From Pseudomonadota bacterium (GTDB lineage Bacteria > Desulfobacterota > Binatia > Binatales > Binataceae), in NCBI GenBank assembly GCA_021324755.1, contig JAJPIL010000014.1:372001-436000 (forward strand): 64,000 nt of DNA. The letters are read 5' to 3'. Below, one piece after another: positions 52,022 through 62,300 of the stretch (the first letter of the stretch is position 1; each line of letters opens with the position of its first letter). A model generated the notes under the pieces. That model was given only the letters and a program-made list of their open reading frames with translations, was not told the DNA's origin and ran no database searches. The position numbers and the translations under genes were made by a program.

Positions 52022-52687
52022 ATGGACAAAGCTTGCGCGGTACAGTGGGACTATATCGTTTACACCGACGGTGCTTGCATCAATAACCCGGGTCCTGGTG
52101 GATGGGCGATCGTAGTGATAAACGCGCGCGACGGCAGTCGGGAGGAGAAGGTCGGAAGTTGTGGCTTGACGACCAACAACCGGATGGAGCTTAGGGCGGC
52201 AATCGAAGGGCTGCGCGCAACTCCACGGGGTGCTCGCGTGTTATTGCGCACCGATAGCCAGCTTTTAGCAAACACGATAAACCTGGGCTGGAAGCGCAAG
52301 GCAAATCTCGAGCTGTGGCAGGCCCTAGACCATGAGCGCGAGCTGCGCGATGTTACGTTCGAGTGGGTGCGGGGACATGCAGACGACCCTGACAACGCAC
52401 GCGCTGACGAGCTTGCCAATCGCGCCGCCACGATCATGGCGAAAAAGCAGGCACACGGCTCACATCCGGCGCAAAACATCAGCGAACGTTCAGAAGGCCG
52501 CCCACCTGCGCCAGATGAAAGCGACCAAAACCAGTTGCTCTCGCAAATTAAGCCGCTACTGAGCGAAGACGAAACTGTTCTTAGGTGTCTTGCTTGTGGG
52601 CGCCTTTATGTGCGCAGCAAAGCTGACCAGAGCGAGCCGTACTGCCCGCTGGTTACTTGCCAGCTTGTGGCCCGGCAGAAATCCTAG
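52022..52687 (+). CDS. rnhA: Ribonuclease HI with a C-terminal zinc-ribbon-like tail
   Basis: 221 residues from the ATG at 52022 (a TTG lies directly before it). Residues about 1-145 are RNase HI. The catalytic acids are in YTDGAC, MELRAAIEG and LRTDSQLL, and a later Asp lies in the HADDPDNARADELAN region; the basic handle region KRKANLELWQ is also present. Removes RNA from RNA-DNA hybrids such as R-loops and primers. The extra 75 residues are polar and end in a CLACG ... CPLVTC pattern, a four-cysteine zinc ribbon absent from E. coli RnhA. The tail may add a nucleic-acid contact. Stands alone after the lon terminator. Confidence 0.88.
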   Translation: MDKACAVQWDYIVYTDGACINNPGPGGWAIVVINARDGSREEKVGSCGLTTNNRMELRAAIEGLRATPRGARVLLRTDSQLLANTINLGWKRKANLELWQALDHERELRDVTFEWVRGHADDPDNARADELANRAATIMAKKQAHGSHPAQNISERSEGRPPAPDESDQNQLLSQIKPLLSEDETVLRCLACGRLYVRSKADQSEPYCPLVTCQLVARQKS

Positions 52688-52919
52688 GATATAGCGTCTC
52701 CTTCGTTGTGCCGTTGTCTTTGTCTCGGACTTCGCCGAGCTTCACGGCTTGATTGCTGCCCTTTTCACGTTTGCGGAGCACTAAACGGTTTTAAAGAGTG
52801 TTTAGCCGCTTCGCGCCTACTTTTAGGCTCGGATACACTCACCGATAATTTTTGCTCGGCCTTTAGATAAGCAGACCTGGGCCTTGGGTTTGGCGTTTTT
52901 GTTTGCCCGCAGGCGTATG

Positions 52920-53867
52920 TTAAGCATGGTCAGATTGAGCTTCCAGCCATCGCTCGGCGTCGATCGCGGCCATACAACCTGTGCCGGCGGCCGTTACTGC
53001 CTGGCGATATACCCTGTCGGCGACATCGCCCGCGGCGAAGACGCCCTCTTTGGAGGTTCGCGTGGTGCCGGGGACTACTTTGATATACCCTAGTTCGTCC
53101 ATCTCCAGTTGACCGCGGAAAAGGCTGGTGTTGGGCTGATGGCCAATTGCGACGAATACGGCGTCGACCTTAAGGTCTTGCGACTGGCCGGTCTTCAGAT
53201 TCTTTAGCCGTACCCCTGTTACACCGGTTTTGTTCGGCTCGCCGTAGATTTCTTCGACCACAGTGTCCCAGATAAAGGATATTTTGGGATTTTTTCTCGC
53301 CCTGTCTTGCATGATTTTCGATGCTCGGAGGCGGTCGCGCCGGTGAACTATCGTGACCTTGGAGCAGAACCGGGTCAAAAACAGCGCCTCTTCCATCGCC
53401 GAGTCGCCTCCGCCCACGACGATCGCCTCCTTGTCCTTGAAGAAGGCGCCGTCGCAAGTCGCGCAAGCGCTGACGCCGTATCCCATCAACTCTTTTTCGC
53501 CTTTTACTCCCAGAAATTTGGCGCTTGCGCCAGTAGCAATGATCAGCGCTTGAGTGCGAATCTCCCCGTCACCGACCCTGACCTTGAAGGGTCGCGTGCT
53601 TAGGTCAACCGCCGTTGCCTCGTCGTTTATGAACTGCGCGCCAAAGCGCTGAGCCTGAGCGTGTAAAATCTCCATGAGTTCGGGGCCCTGGATACCTTGG
53701 GCAAAACCCGGATAGTTTTCTACCTCGGTCGTGATAGTCAGCTGACCGCCGGGCTGAAGACCCTCGACTACGATCGGCGCTAGATTGGCCCGCGCGGCAT
53801 AGAGGGCGGCGGTCAACCCTGCGGGTCCGGAGCCTAGAATGGTGATCTGGTGAGTTTTGTCGTCCAT
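52920..53867 (-). CDS. trxB: Thioredoxin reductase
   Basis: NADPH-dependent flavoprotein of about 315 residues. The likely start is ATG at 53867, which has GAGGA eight bases upstream; the frame is open to 53912. [20 protein letters not shown] is the FAD motif, [17 protein letters not shown] the NADPH motif, CATCDGAFF the redox CxxC, and [10 protein letters not shown] followed by [17 protein letters not shown] the C-terminal FAD motif. It supplies thioredoxin, used for example by the Bcp peroxiredoxin at 36 kb. It is divergent from moaC with 83 bases between the starts. Confidence 0.95.
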   Translation of the reverse strand: MDDKTHQITILGSGPAGLTAALYAARANLAPIVVEGLQPGGQLTITTEVENYPGFAQGIQGPELMEILHAQAQRFGAQFINDEATAVDLSTRPFKVRVGDGEIRTQALIIATGASAKFLGVKGEKELMGYGVSACATCDGAFFKDKEAIVVGGGDSAMEEALFLTRFCSKVTIVHRRDRLRASKIMQDRARKNPKISFIWDTVVEEIYGEPNKTGVTGVRLKNLKTGQSQDLKVDAVFVAIGHQPNTSLFRGQLEMDELGYIKVVPGTTRTSKEGVFAAGDVADRVYRQAVTAAGTGCMAAIDAERWLEAQSDHA

Positions 53868-53950
53868 TGAGCGATCCTCGCTACGCTTTGCATTACGATC
53901 GATATTGTACATTAACTCTACGCTTAGATATTCTACCGCCGTTGACTGCG

Positions 53951-54514
53951 ATGAAACGCGCGCGAGCCTCCGTTGACGAAAAAAGCCACGAAGCGAAGGA
54001 GACTGACACCGGTGCAGGTCTGACCCACGTCGATGCGAAGGGACGAGTGACGATGGTCGACGTTGGCGAAAAACCGGTCACCGAGCGCGAGGCCGTCGCG
54101 CGCGCTTGCGTGCGGATGAAGCCCGAGACCCTTAGCGCAATTATTCGCGGCACGCTCAAAAAGGGCGAGGTGCTAGCGACAGCCAAACTTGCCGGAATTA
54201 TGGCTGCCAAGCGGACCCACGAGCTCATTCCTCTCTGCCATCAGCTGCCGCTCGACGTAATAGAGGTTTCGTTTAGGACGGACGAGCGGGAAGGAACGCT
54301 CGAGATCCAGAGCAAAGTCAAAACCAATGCTCGTACGGGCGTGGAGATGGAAGCTTTGGTAGCCTCGAGCGTAGCGGCGCTTACGGTTTACGATATGGCC
54401 AAGGCGGTCGACCGAGAGATGGTGATTGACAACGTGCGCCTCGTTAAAAAGCGAGGCGGGCGAAGCGGCGAGTTCGTCCGTTCCAACGAGCCCGCGTGGG
54501 ATGACGACGATTAG
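53951..54514 (+). CDS. moaC: Cyclic pyranopterin monophosphate synthase (MoaC)
   Basis: Second enzyme of molybdenum cofactor synthesis. 187 residues from the ATG at 53951; upstream frame runs into the trxB leader. [24 protein letters not shown] is the opening signature, [17 protein letters not shown] the active-site segment and [20 protein letters not shown] the dimer segment. The product pathway needs MoaA, which is not in the window. The rhodanese-MoeB fusion at 34.5 kb could serve its sulfur carrier. The protein has a polar N-terminal extension of about 20 residues and an acidic C terminus. Confidence 0.93.
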   Translation: MKRARASVDEKSHEAKETDTGAGLTHVDAKGRVTMVDVGEKPVTEREAVARACVRMKPETLSAIIRGTLKKGEVLATAKLAGIMAAKRTHELIPLCHQLPLDVIEVSFRTDEREGTLEIQSKVKTNARTGVEMEALVASSVAALTVYDMAKAVDREMVIDNVRLVKKRGGRSGEFVRSNEPAWDDDD

Positions 54515-54759
54515 ACGTTGGCGGGGGCAGAGGTTTCGCGACGTCCGGGCGGCTTTTGGCCTGCACACACGTTGCACAAACCGCTTTAAAGTTCGAAGCG
54601 GATCGGCGCGGTGCTTTGGACGTCGGAGAGCCGTGCAGCGTCTGGGCCGTTGGAATTTTTCCTGCCAATTCGGACCTCTTCTTCCAAGCGCGCAGCGGTT
54701 AGCGTCGAACTCTGAAACGATCAGCGCTGCGATTGTCGCAGTTCGAGGAGCTCTTAAGC

Positions 54760-55947
54760 GTGAACATAAGCGGTCAAGTGATTCTGAAGGCTGACCGTGA
54801 TGGGCCAGTCAGGGGCGGAAATCCGTGGATATTCTCGCAAGCGATCGCGCGGATTGAACCAGACTCCTTGGAGCCTGGCGCGCTCGTTGCCGTGCGCGAT
54901 TTTAAGGGCGCGATGATCGGCATGGGGCATTTCAACCCGCGCACGACAATCGCGGTGCGTATGCTGTATTGGGGTGACGAAGCGATCTCGCTCGAAGAGT
55001 TGCTTGGCGCTCGACTGGCCAACGCCTGGCAGTCGCGCAGCCGCTTTATCGGCGGCGAGACCAACTGTTACAGGCTCGTCAACGGTGAGGGCGACGGCTT
55101 ACCCGGCCTGGTTGTGGATCGCTATGCAAATGTTTTGGTCGTTCAGTTTCTCAGTGCAGGCATGGATAGCTTGCGCGCCAACGTTGTCGAAGCTTTGACT
55201 CGGCTTTTTAAGCCGCAGAGCATCTTTGAGCGCAGCGTGGGCGCGGTGCGCCGGCAGGAGGGGCTGACAGATCGCGTCGGCCTGCTGGCTGGTGAACAGA
55301 TAAGCGAAGTGTTGGTTATCGAGAACGGAATCAAGATTGCCGTCGATCTCGAGCACGGCCAAAAGACGGGCTACTTTCTCGATCAACGCGAAAATCGCAT
55401 GCTTTTCGCCCGCTTGGCCCGCGGACTGCGCGTACTTGACGGATGTTGCTATGAGGGTGGTTTTGCACTTGCCGCCCTGGCCGAGGGGGCGCAAAGCGTG
55501 GTGGCTGTCGATACGTCGGCCAGAGCGCTGGAACTGGCTCAGATCAACCGGGAGATGAATGGCCTGGATGCCTCGCGCATAAGTTTTATCAGGGCCGACG
55601 TTGCGACGTTTCTCAAGGAGTCGCGTCAACGCTTCGACCTAATCGTCTTGGATCCACCGCCCTTGGCGCGCAGTCGCACCGACGTTCCCCGCGCGGAACG
55701 CCTCTACGTAGAGCTAAACGGTGCGGCTTTGGCTGCTCTAAGCCCAGGCGGGATGCTGATGACTTTCAGTTGTTCGACCCACTTCCGCGGCGAGGATTTC
55801 GTGCGGGCTATAAGGATTGCACAGACCCGCGCCAGTTCGCAAATGAGGCTAATGGCGCGATTAGGAGCCGGACCAGACCATCCGGTGCTATTAGGCCATG
55901 TCGAAGGTGAGTATCTGACCGGAGTGCTGCTAGAAAGTTTACGATAG
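54760..55947 (+). CDS. Class I SAM-dependent rRNA methyltransferase with PUA domain (RlmI/RlmK-like)
   Basis: About 395 residues from a GTG at 54760 with GAGGAG nine bases upstream; a TTG at 54733 is less likely. The N-terminal PUA-type RNA domain (about 1-85) has RGGNPWIFSQAI. The middle YFLDQRENRMLF and LDGCCYEGGFALAALAEGA form the start of the Rossmann fold and SAM motif I. LDPPPLARSR is the motif IV catalytic loop and FSCSTHFRGEDF a later family motif. This pattern matches 23S rRNA cytosine C5 methyltransferases of the RlmI group. Cytoplasmic, acting on rRNA. It follows moaC by 246 bases. Confidence 0.85.
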   Translation: MNISGQVILKADRDGPVRGGNPWIFSQAIARIEPDSLEPGALVAVRDFKGAMIGMGHFNPRTTIAVRMLYWGDEAISLEELLGARLANAWQSRSRFIGGETNCYRLVNGEGDGLPGLVVDRYANVLVVQFLSAGMDSLRANVVEALTRLFKPQSIFERSVGAVRRQEGLTDRVGLLAGEQISEVLVIENGIKIAVDLEHGQKTGYFLDQRENRMLFARLARGLRVLDGCCYEGGFALAALAEGAQSVVAVDTSARALELAQINREMNGLDASRISFIRADVATFLKESRQRFDLIVLDPPPLARSRTDVPRAERLYVELNGAALAALSPGGMLMTFSCSTHFRGEDFVRAIRIAQTRASSQMRLMARLGAGPDHPVLLGHVEGEYLTGVLLESLR

Positions 55948-55996
55948 AAATAACTCTTGGCAGCCGCGATAATGTTTTGGCGTGAGGTTTTGAACT

Positions 55997-56380
55997 ATGA
56001 AGCTTGTCGGCGTGGACCATATCGGGATCGAAGTGCGCGAGCTAGCGAAGGCCGAGCGTTTTTATACCGAAGTGCTTGGGCTTAAGGTTTTGATGCGAAT
56101 GCATAATCAGGTGCTGTTAAATTGCGGCGAGCAGAACGTTGCGCTTTTCGCGGTAGACCGCCCGCCGCTCGATCCTCAAAAGCGCAAAGAGCTTATCCAC
56201 TCGCCCCTGGGCAAAGGCCATCATGCCTTCAAAGTTGCGCCCGATGACTTCCGACAGGCGCGCGAGCGGCTGGCCGCGGCCGGCGTGGAAAGCGCCGAAC
56301 CGATTAACTGGGGTGACCACGATTGCCTCTACTTTCTGGACCCTGACGGCAACCTACTCGAACTTGTGGCCTACAGGTAG
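55997..56380 (+). CDS. VOC-family protein (glyoxalase/bleomycin-resistance fold)
   Basis: 127 residues. The fold repeats start with VDHIGIEVRELAKAERFYTEVLGL and HHAFKVAPDDFRQARERL, and the metal-site ending is DPDGNLLELVAYR. Residues at the usual metal positions (His in the first repeat, His in HHAF, Glu near the end) are kept. Family activities include glyoxalase I, dioxygenase and dehydrochlorinase; the substrate cannot be told. It is 49 bases after the rRNA methyltransferase. Confidence 0.8.
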   Translation: MKLVGVDHIGIEVRELAKAERFYTEVLGLKVLMRMHNQVLLNCGEQNVALFAVDRPPLDPQKRKELIHSPLGKGHHAFKVAPDDFRQARERLAAAGVESAEPINWGDHDCLYFLDPDGNLLELVAYR

Positions 56381-56615
56381 ATCGTATTAACGGGGCTATC
56401 CGCAAATAGGCCTTATTACGCTTCCCCCGACTTGGCGGCGCGGAGGTTAGGGCGCGTCGCCTTTCTCAGGGCCTTGATTTTGTAAATTTCCGGTTATGGC
56501 TCAAACGTGAGTTTCTATCCTGCTTTCACTCGACTGTCGGGGCAGGCGCGGTCGCTCGATAAAAATCTCGAGCTGAGCCCAAATCGCGCCACCCTTAGGC
56601 CCAACGCTCGGCGAC

Positions 56616-58262
56616 TTAGGCGGCAGCAGGCGCCTGGACGAACTCCACTTGTCCCGGTGCAAGTTGGTCGGTGGACTTAAGAATTATCTTGACCGACAGC
56701 TTTTTCTCTAGCTCCTCGAGCGCTTTTGCGCCTGGTCCGTAAAGGTAGCGGGCGACCTCAGGATTGAGCCGCATCACAAGCATATCCACCGCTCCGCGTC
56801 GGTTGAACTCGCGTTGCACTTCACGTAGCGCCTCGGCCGCCAGCGTAGCCGTGGATTTCACGACGCGTCTGCCTTCGCATCGCGGGCAAGGCTCGGTTAG
56901 CAGCTGCTCCAAGCTTTCGCGCGTGCGTTTGCGCGTCAACTGCACTAAGCCGAGCCGCGAGATCTCGAGCATCGTGGACCATGCCTTGTCTCTCTTAAGT
57001 GCTTGCCGCAAGACCTCGGTGAGCTTCTTACGGTGACTGGGCTTGGTCATGTCGATGAAGTCTGCGACAATGATGCCGCCGAGGTTGCGCACGCGAAGCT
57101 GATGGACCAGCTCTTCGGCTGCCTCGATGTTAGTTCTTAGTACCGTTTCCTCCTGGTCGTGAGTTCCAACGAAACGTCCGGTGTTGACGTCGACCGCTGT
57201 AAGCGCCTCGGCCTGGTCGATCACCAGATAGCCGCCTGACTTGAGCCAAACTTTGCGCTCGAGCGCTTTTTCGATCTGCTGTTCGATGCCGAAATGGTCA
57301 AAAATCGGCTCGAACGACTCATAGAGTGCAAGGCGCGAGCGTAGTCGGGGCATGAACTCCTGGACAAAAGCCAAGATTCGGTCGTAAGTTTGCCGATCGT
57401 CGCACCACAACCGATCGACGTCAGCGTTGAGAAGATCCCGCACCACGCGAATCGGCAGGTCCGGCTCGGCATAGAGCAGGCTCGGCGAGGGGCTGGTTTC
57501 TGCCTTCTTCACGATCGAGGCCCAAAGCTTGGTAAGGAAGGATATGTCGCGCTGAATTTCGCGCTTGCTCAAGCCCTCGCAGGCGGTTCGAATTATAAAA
57601 CCGCCCTGCGGGGGTTTTAAGGCTTTGACTGCGGCGCGCAGACGTTCGCGTTCAGCCGGGTCCTCGAGCCGACGGGAGATCGCAATATGCCGACTGGTGG
57701 GCAAGTAGACCAGATGGCGCCCTGGGAGCGAGATAAACGAGGTAAGACGCGCCCCTTTGTCGCCGATCGGTTCTTTGGCGATCTGGACGATTATCTCCTG
57801 GTTGCGCTTGAGCTTTTGCTCGATCGGTATGCGATAGCGATGAAACGGGCGCCTTCGCCTACCACGGGTACGCCCCGGGCGACGTGGAGCGCTTACGGGT
57901 TCAGAAGGACTTTCCGACTGATCCTCGGTATTCAAAGAGACCGAGTCCTCTTCAAGCTCCGCGAGCTCACCCAGAGGTTCTGTTTCGACCTCCTCTTCAC
58001 CTTCCTCCGAGACGAGCGCGCCGAAACGTTCTACATCGTCCAGAAAGTCCGAGGCGTGCAGGAAGCCACTTTTCTCAAGCCCGATATCGACGAACGCGGC
58101 TTGCATCCCGGGCAGCACTCGTACCACCCTACCCTTGTAAATGTTGCCCGCAAGGTTGGAACGTCCCGCTGGCTCAAGGTAGAACTCGGTCAGAACGTTG
58201 TCCTCGAGCAATGCAACACGCCGCTGGAGAGGCCCCTCGTTGATTATTATTTCTCGTTTCAC
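56616..58262 (-). CDS. Ribonuclease E/G family endoribonuclease
   Basis: 548 residues, the length of RNase G. After MKREIIINEGPLQRRVALLED, an S1 RNA-binding domain includes NLAGNIYKGRVVRVLPGMQAAFVDIG. An acidic insertion (about 85-125, EEGEEEVETEPLGELAELEEDS) is unusual and is followed by a basic stretch (PRRPGRTRGRRRRPFHRYRI). The catalytic Mg-binding acids are in TAVDVNTGRFVG and IVADFIDM. The zinc link CPRCEGRRVVKS holds the dimer together. It cuts single-stranded RNA in mRNA decay and rRNA maturation. The start is GTG with no clear ribosome site. A terminator-like repeat lies upstream at 58433. Confidence 0.9.
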   Translation of the reverse strand: MKREIIINEGPLQRRVALLEDNVLTEFYLEPAGRSNLAGNIYKGRVVRVLPGMQAAFVDIGLEKSGFLHASDFLDDVERFGALVSEEGEEEVETEPLGELAELEEDSVSLNTEDQSESPSEPVSAPRRPGRTRGRRRRPFHRYRIPIEQKLKRNQEIIVQIAKEPIGDKGARLTSFISLPGRHLVYLPTSRHIAISRRLEDPAERERLRAAVKALKPPQGGFIIRTACEGLSKREIQRDISFLTKLWASIVKKAETSPSPSLLYAEPDLPIRVVRDLLNADVDRLWCDDRQTYDRILAFVQEFMPRLRSRLALYESFEPIFDHFGIEQQIEKALERKVWLKSGGYLVIDQAEALTAVDVNTGRFVGTHDQEETVLRTNIEAAEELVHQLRVRNLGGIIVADFIDMTKPSHRKKLTEVLRQALKRDKAWSTMLEISRLGLVQLTRKRTRESLEQLLTEPCPRCEGRRVVKSTATLAAEALREVQREFNRRGAVDMLVMRLNPEVARYLYGPGAKALEELEKKLSVKIILKSTDQLAPGQVEFVQAPAAA

Positions 58263-58432
58263 GTGAGGATCGTGCGATTTAGCAGTAGCGGATAAACCTT
58301 GTCAGCAACTTAGTGCAGATTGGTCCAGCGAGCGTCGAACCTTTTACTCGCTGCGGACCATCAACTTGTATTTTAAGCCTTGGTCGAGCGGCAGCACTGC
58401 CAGATCGTATCCGTTTTGTCAAAGTTAGCTCA

Positions 58433-58477
58433 CCCGTTTTGTGGGCGAGCGCCTAAGGCACGGTTAAACGGGTTTTT
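58433..58477 (+). terminator. Terminator-like repeat between RNase G and the HNH gene
   Basis: CCCGTTT (58433-58439) and AAACGGG (58466-58472) are followed by TTTTT on the plus strand, with a 26-base loop that itself can fold. No plus-strand gene lies to its left, so, as with guaB and the DHH gene, it may be a leader structure for the HNH gene rather than a true terminator. Confidence 0.4.
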
Positions 58478-58580
58478 CGCGCCAAGGCAATCCTAATCTA
58501 TACCGCAATCATATGGGGAGCGGGCGTGGTCGGCAAGCTCGCCTTGACTCGGCGGCTAGTTGTCGATAGTGCATAGAGTA

Positions 58581-59228
58581 ATGGCTGAGGCAGGGTCACA
58601 AGTTGCGTCAGGCAGAGTTGACAGCTCGCCGTTAGATGGTCGCGTTCTTGTGCTGAATGTCTCTTTTCTGCCGATTCATGTCACTTCGGTGCGCAGGGCC
58701 TTTGCGCTTTTATACCAGGGGGTAGCTCGAGCCGTTGACGAGTACTTTCGCACCTTCGACTTCGAGAGTTGGCGCGATCTTGCCGTCGAGACGCATCACG
58801 AGAAAATCGGCACCGTAAGCGGCTTTATCCGGGTACCGCGCGTACTGCTTTTGACCGCCTACGAATACCTGCCCAAGCGCCACGTGCGTTTTTCTCGCTA
58901 TAATATTTACGCTCGTGATCGCAACCGGTGCCAGTACTGTGGCAGGCGTTTTCCGCGCTCCGAACTAAATTTGGATCACGTTATCCCTCGCTCGCGTGGC
59001 GGACTTTCTGTATGGGAGAACGTCGTTTGTTCGTGCCACGAGTGCAATCGGCGCAAGGGCGGGCGCACGCCCGAAGAGGCGGGAATGAAGCTTATTCGCA
59101 AGCCGCGCCGCCCGGAATGGACTCCGTACTGCCTTGAGATGCTGAGCCCGAAGCACTACAAAGAGTGGCTTCCCTTCCTCAATCCCGTCGATTCGGCCTA
59201 CTGGAATACAGAATTGCTCGAGCGTTAG
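58581..59228 (+). CDS. HNH endonuclease
   Basis: About 215 residues from the ATG at 58581 (a TTG at 58560 is possible). The first half, LVLNVSFLPIHVTSVRRAFALLYQGVARAV, and the central PRVLLLTAYEYLPKRHVRFSR are shared by a common family of stand-alone HNH proteins. The HNH site is CQYCGRRFPRSELNLDHVIPRSRGG, then CSCHECNRRKGGRT, with four zinc cysteines. Such proteins are widespread in Gram-positive and deltaproteobacterial genomes, often as single housekeeping-like genes. The target DNA is unknown. No methyltransferase or phage gene is near. Confidence 0.85.
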   Translation: MAEAGSQVASGRVDSSPLDGRVLVLNVSFLPIHVTSVRRAFALLYQGVARAVDEYFRTFDFESWRDLAVETHHEKIGTVSGFIRVPRVLLLTAYEYLPKRHVRFSRYNIYARDRNRCQYCGRRFPRSELNLDHVIPRSRGGLSVWENVVCSCHECNRRKGGRTPEEAGMKLIRKPRRPEWTPYCLEMLSPKHYKEWLPFLNPVDSAYWNTELLER

Positions 59229-59364
59229 GCCCGACCTGTCGTTCAGTAAATTGACCGTTTGCATTCCGGATTCTCGCCGCGTGAGCGCTTGGTTGCTTGA
59301 CACAAAGTGCAAAAGGGCACGACAATAAACGCGCTGTCGGGTGGTTGGGTGGAAGCGAGGGCGG

Positions 59365-62300
59365 ATGCGCCTTAAGAGCTTAGAGTTAGTCGGCTTTAAG
59401 TCTTTTTTCGACCCCACAAAGATCTCCTTTGCGCCTGGAATCACCGCGATCGTAGGGCCCAACGGATGCGGTAAATCGAATTTGGTCGACGCGATCCGTT
59501 GGGTGCTAGGCGAACAGTCGGCAAGCCGTCTGCGAGCGAAGACGGTCGATGACCTGATCTTTGCCGGCAGCGAGCGGCGCGCGCCCGCTGGGATGGCGCA
59601 GGTGAGCCTGGTCCTTGAGACCGACCCTTCAGTAGCTCCTTTTCCCAGTCCGTTCCAGTCGCACAGCGAAGTGGCCGTAGTGCGCCGCTTATACCGTTCG
59701 GGCGAGAGCGAATATCAAATCAATAAGATTCCTTGCCGCCTTAGGGATGTAAGCGAGTTTTTCATGGCCCTGGGCATTCACAGCCGCACCTACGCCATCA
59801 TTCCCCAGGGCAAGGTCGAAGAGATAATCCAGGCCAAGCCGCGCGAACTTAGGGCTGTAATCGAAGAGGCAGCGGGGCTTTCGCTGTTCAAGGAGCGGCG
59901 CGACTTGAGCGAACGCAAACTCGCCCGTGTTAGGGAGAATCTCACACAAATCGAGCACGTTCTCAGTGAAGTCGAACGTCAACTAGCCAGTGCTCGGCGC
60001 CAGGCGAAGCGCGCTCAGACCTACAAGGCTCTCACGCACGAGCGAGACGAACTCGAGCGAATATGCCTTTCGCGCCGTGTCGTCGCAAACGAGGCCGAAC
60101 TAAGGCAGTTCGAGGCCGAACAAGTCCGAATCGCCCAGCAGCTCGAGCAAGCTCGTGCTGAGCATTCGGCACTGGCCAACGCCGCACAGGAGCTCAACGA
60201 AAAGCTTTCGAACATTGAGCAGCAGCTGCAAGCGCGTTCGCAGGAGCTCGAGACCCTTGCGGCGTCGGCGAGCGAGCGGGAACGAACTCGGAAGTTTGTC
60301 ATGCGCCGCTTAGCGGAAATCGAGCAGCTCGAGCCTAGGCTCGCAGGCCAATTGCAAGAGCTTGCGCAAAAACTCGACCGTGTGTATGCAACGTGCGCAG
60401 AGCTCGAAAATGAGCTGCAACACGCGCCGGCTGAAGACGACGCGCGTATGCCGGAAGTGGCAGCCCTCAACGAGCAATTTGACAGGGCGCGAAATGAGCT
60501 AAAGGGGATAGAGGAACAGAGCGAACTGCTAAAGGACGAGGTCGCCGAGCTGATGCGCCAAGCCGCCGTGGTGCGGATGGAGATCGCTCAGATGCAACGC
60601 CAGCGCGAGGCGCTCGGCCGCCGGTTGGGTGCGGTGGAAAGTGAGCTTGAAACGATTAGGCGCAGTGTTAGCGAGGCCGAAGATGCTCGCCTTGCTGCGC
60701 ACGATGAGGTGGCGAGAATTCGTGCCGAGTTGGCCAGTGCGGAAACCGAGCTCGAGGCTGCCAGTGAAAGAGAGCGGCGTGCGCTCGAGGCACTGCGAAC
60801 AACCGAAGCTGCGGTGGCCCGCGCTCGCGAGCAGATCGACGCAGCCGTAAGAAGGATTAGGCGCCTTGAGCTTGACGTCGCCCAACAGCGGCTCCAAACC
60901 GTAATCGAGGCGCTCGACGGTAACCGGCCACCGGGCCAGTTGCGTTTCGTCGCCGACGTCATCAAAGCACCTGTCGCGCTCGAGGCCGCGCTTGCGGCAG
61001 CACTTGGCGAACTGCTCGGCGCTGTGATTGTCGACTCGCCTGACTTTGTTCTGTGTGCAGTCGAGATTCTCAAGCAGAAGGGCGGCGGTAGATTGAGCTT
61101 CGTGCCAGAAGACTTGCAAGCCTCGCTCGATTCCTCAGCTGCTTTACCGTCAACCCATTCCGATAGGCTTATCGACCATCTCTACATCGAGCAGGGATAT
61201 TGGGCGCTTGCTCAGGCTTTGCTGGGCAACGTTCGCCTGGCGCAGGACGTTCAACAGGCGCTCGCTGCTGCTGCCAACGGCGGGAGCGAGCAAATTTACG
61301 TAACCCCGCACGGCGACATAGTGCGACCTGGGCGAATCTTGTCAGGGGGAAGCAGACTTGTTCCGGAAGAACCCGACGGCTTGGATTGCCCGCTTTCGAT
61401 GACGCAAGCTCAGCAGCTACTTGAGGAAGCTCAGCGAGAAAAGGAGGGAGCGGCAAGGTCGTTTGACGGCGCGCGCAAGGCTCGCGAAGAAGTCGAGGGG
61501 CGCTTAAAGGCTATCCGCACGGCGCTGGCCCGAGCGGAAGCGACGCTAGCAAGCTCGGAGACCAGGCGCAACCGCATCGAGCAGGAGTACGTCTTGACTA
61601 ACGCACGGCGTGCCGAGCTTGTGCGCCAGCTGGCAGAAATCGAAGAAAAACTGCCTCTGCTCGAAAAACGACTGGAAGAGCTTGCAAGCCTCGAGCAGTC
61701 CAAGCGCGAGGAGCTTGGAAGACTAAAGACACCGCTCCAGGAGAAAAAAGATGCGGTCGAAGAACTTGCCATCAAACTGAAGACGATTGTGGCTGAGCGC
61801 GAATCGGCCCAACAGAAACGCAAAGCTCTCGAGGCTCAGCTTCGTCAGGCGCGCCTTCTGGCAACAGCTATCGAAGAGCAAATAACAGAGCATCGGCAAA
61901 GGCTCGACACGATTCATAAAGAACGAGAGGAGCTCGAAGCCGAGGCGCTTAGGCTTCAGCGAGAACATGAGACGGGATTTAGCCGCGAGCGCGAATTGGA
62001 GCGCCAGGTAGAGGAGCTTCGCCAGCAGCGTGAAGTTTTGGCGCAGGAAGTGGGGATTATCTCACGTCGGCTTACCGATAGCGAGGCCTTGATACGGCGG
62101 TTTGAGCAACAGAAGATGGAGCTCGAATTGAAGCGCGAGCGAACTTCGGCGCTTACAGACGAGCTCAAGCGGGCGTTTGCCGAGCGATTCAAGGTTAGTT
62201 TCGATGATTCGCGACAGGAGCTCACCCAATCGTTGGAGGGCCGCGAGCCCGAGGCCGACGCGCGCCGCCTGAACGAGCTTCAGGCACAGCTCGAGCGGCT

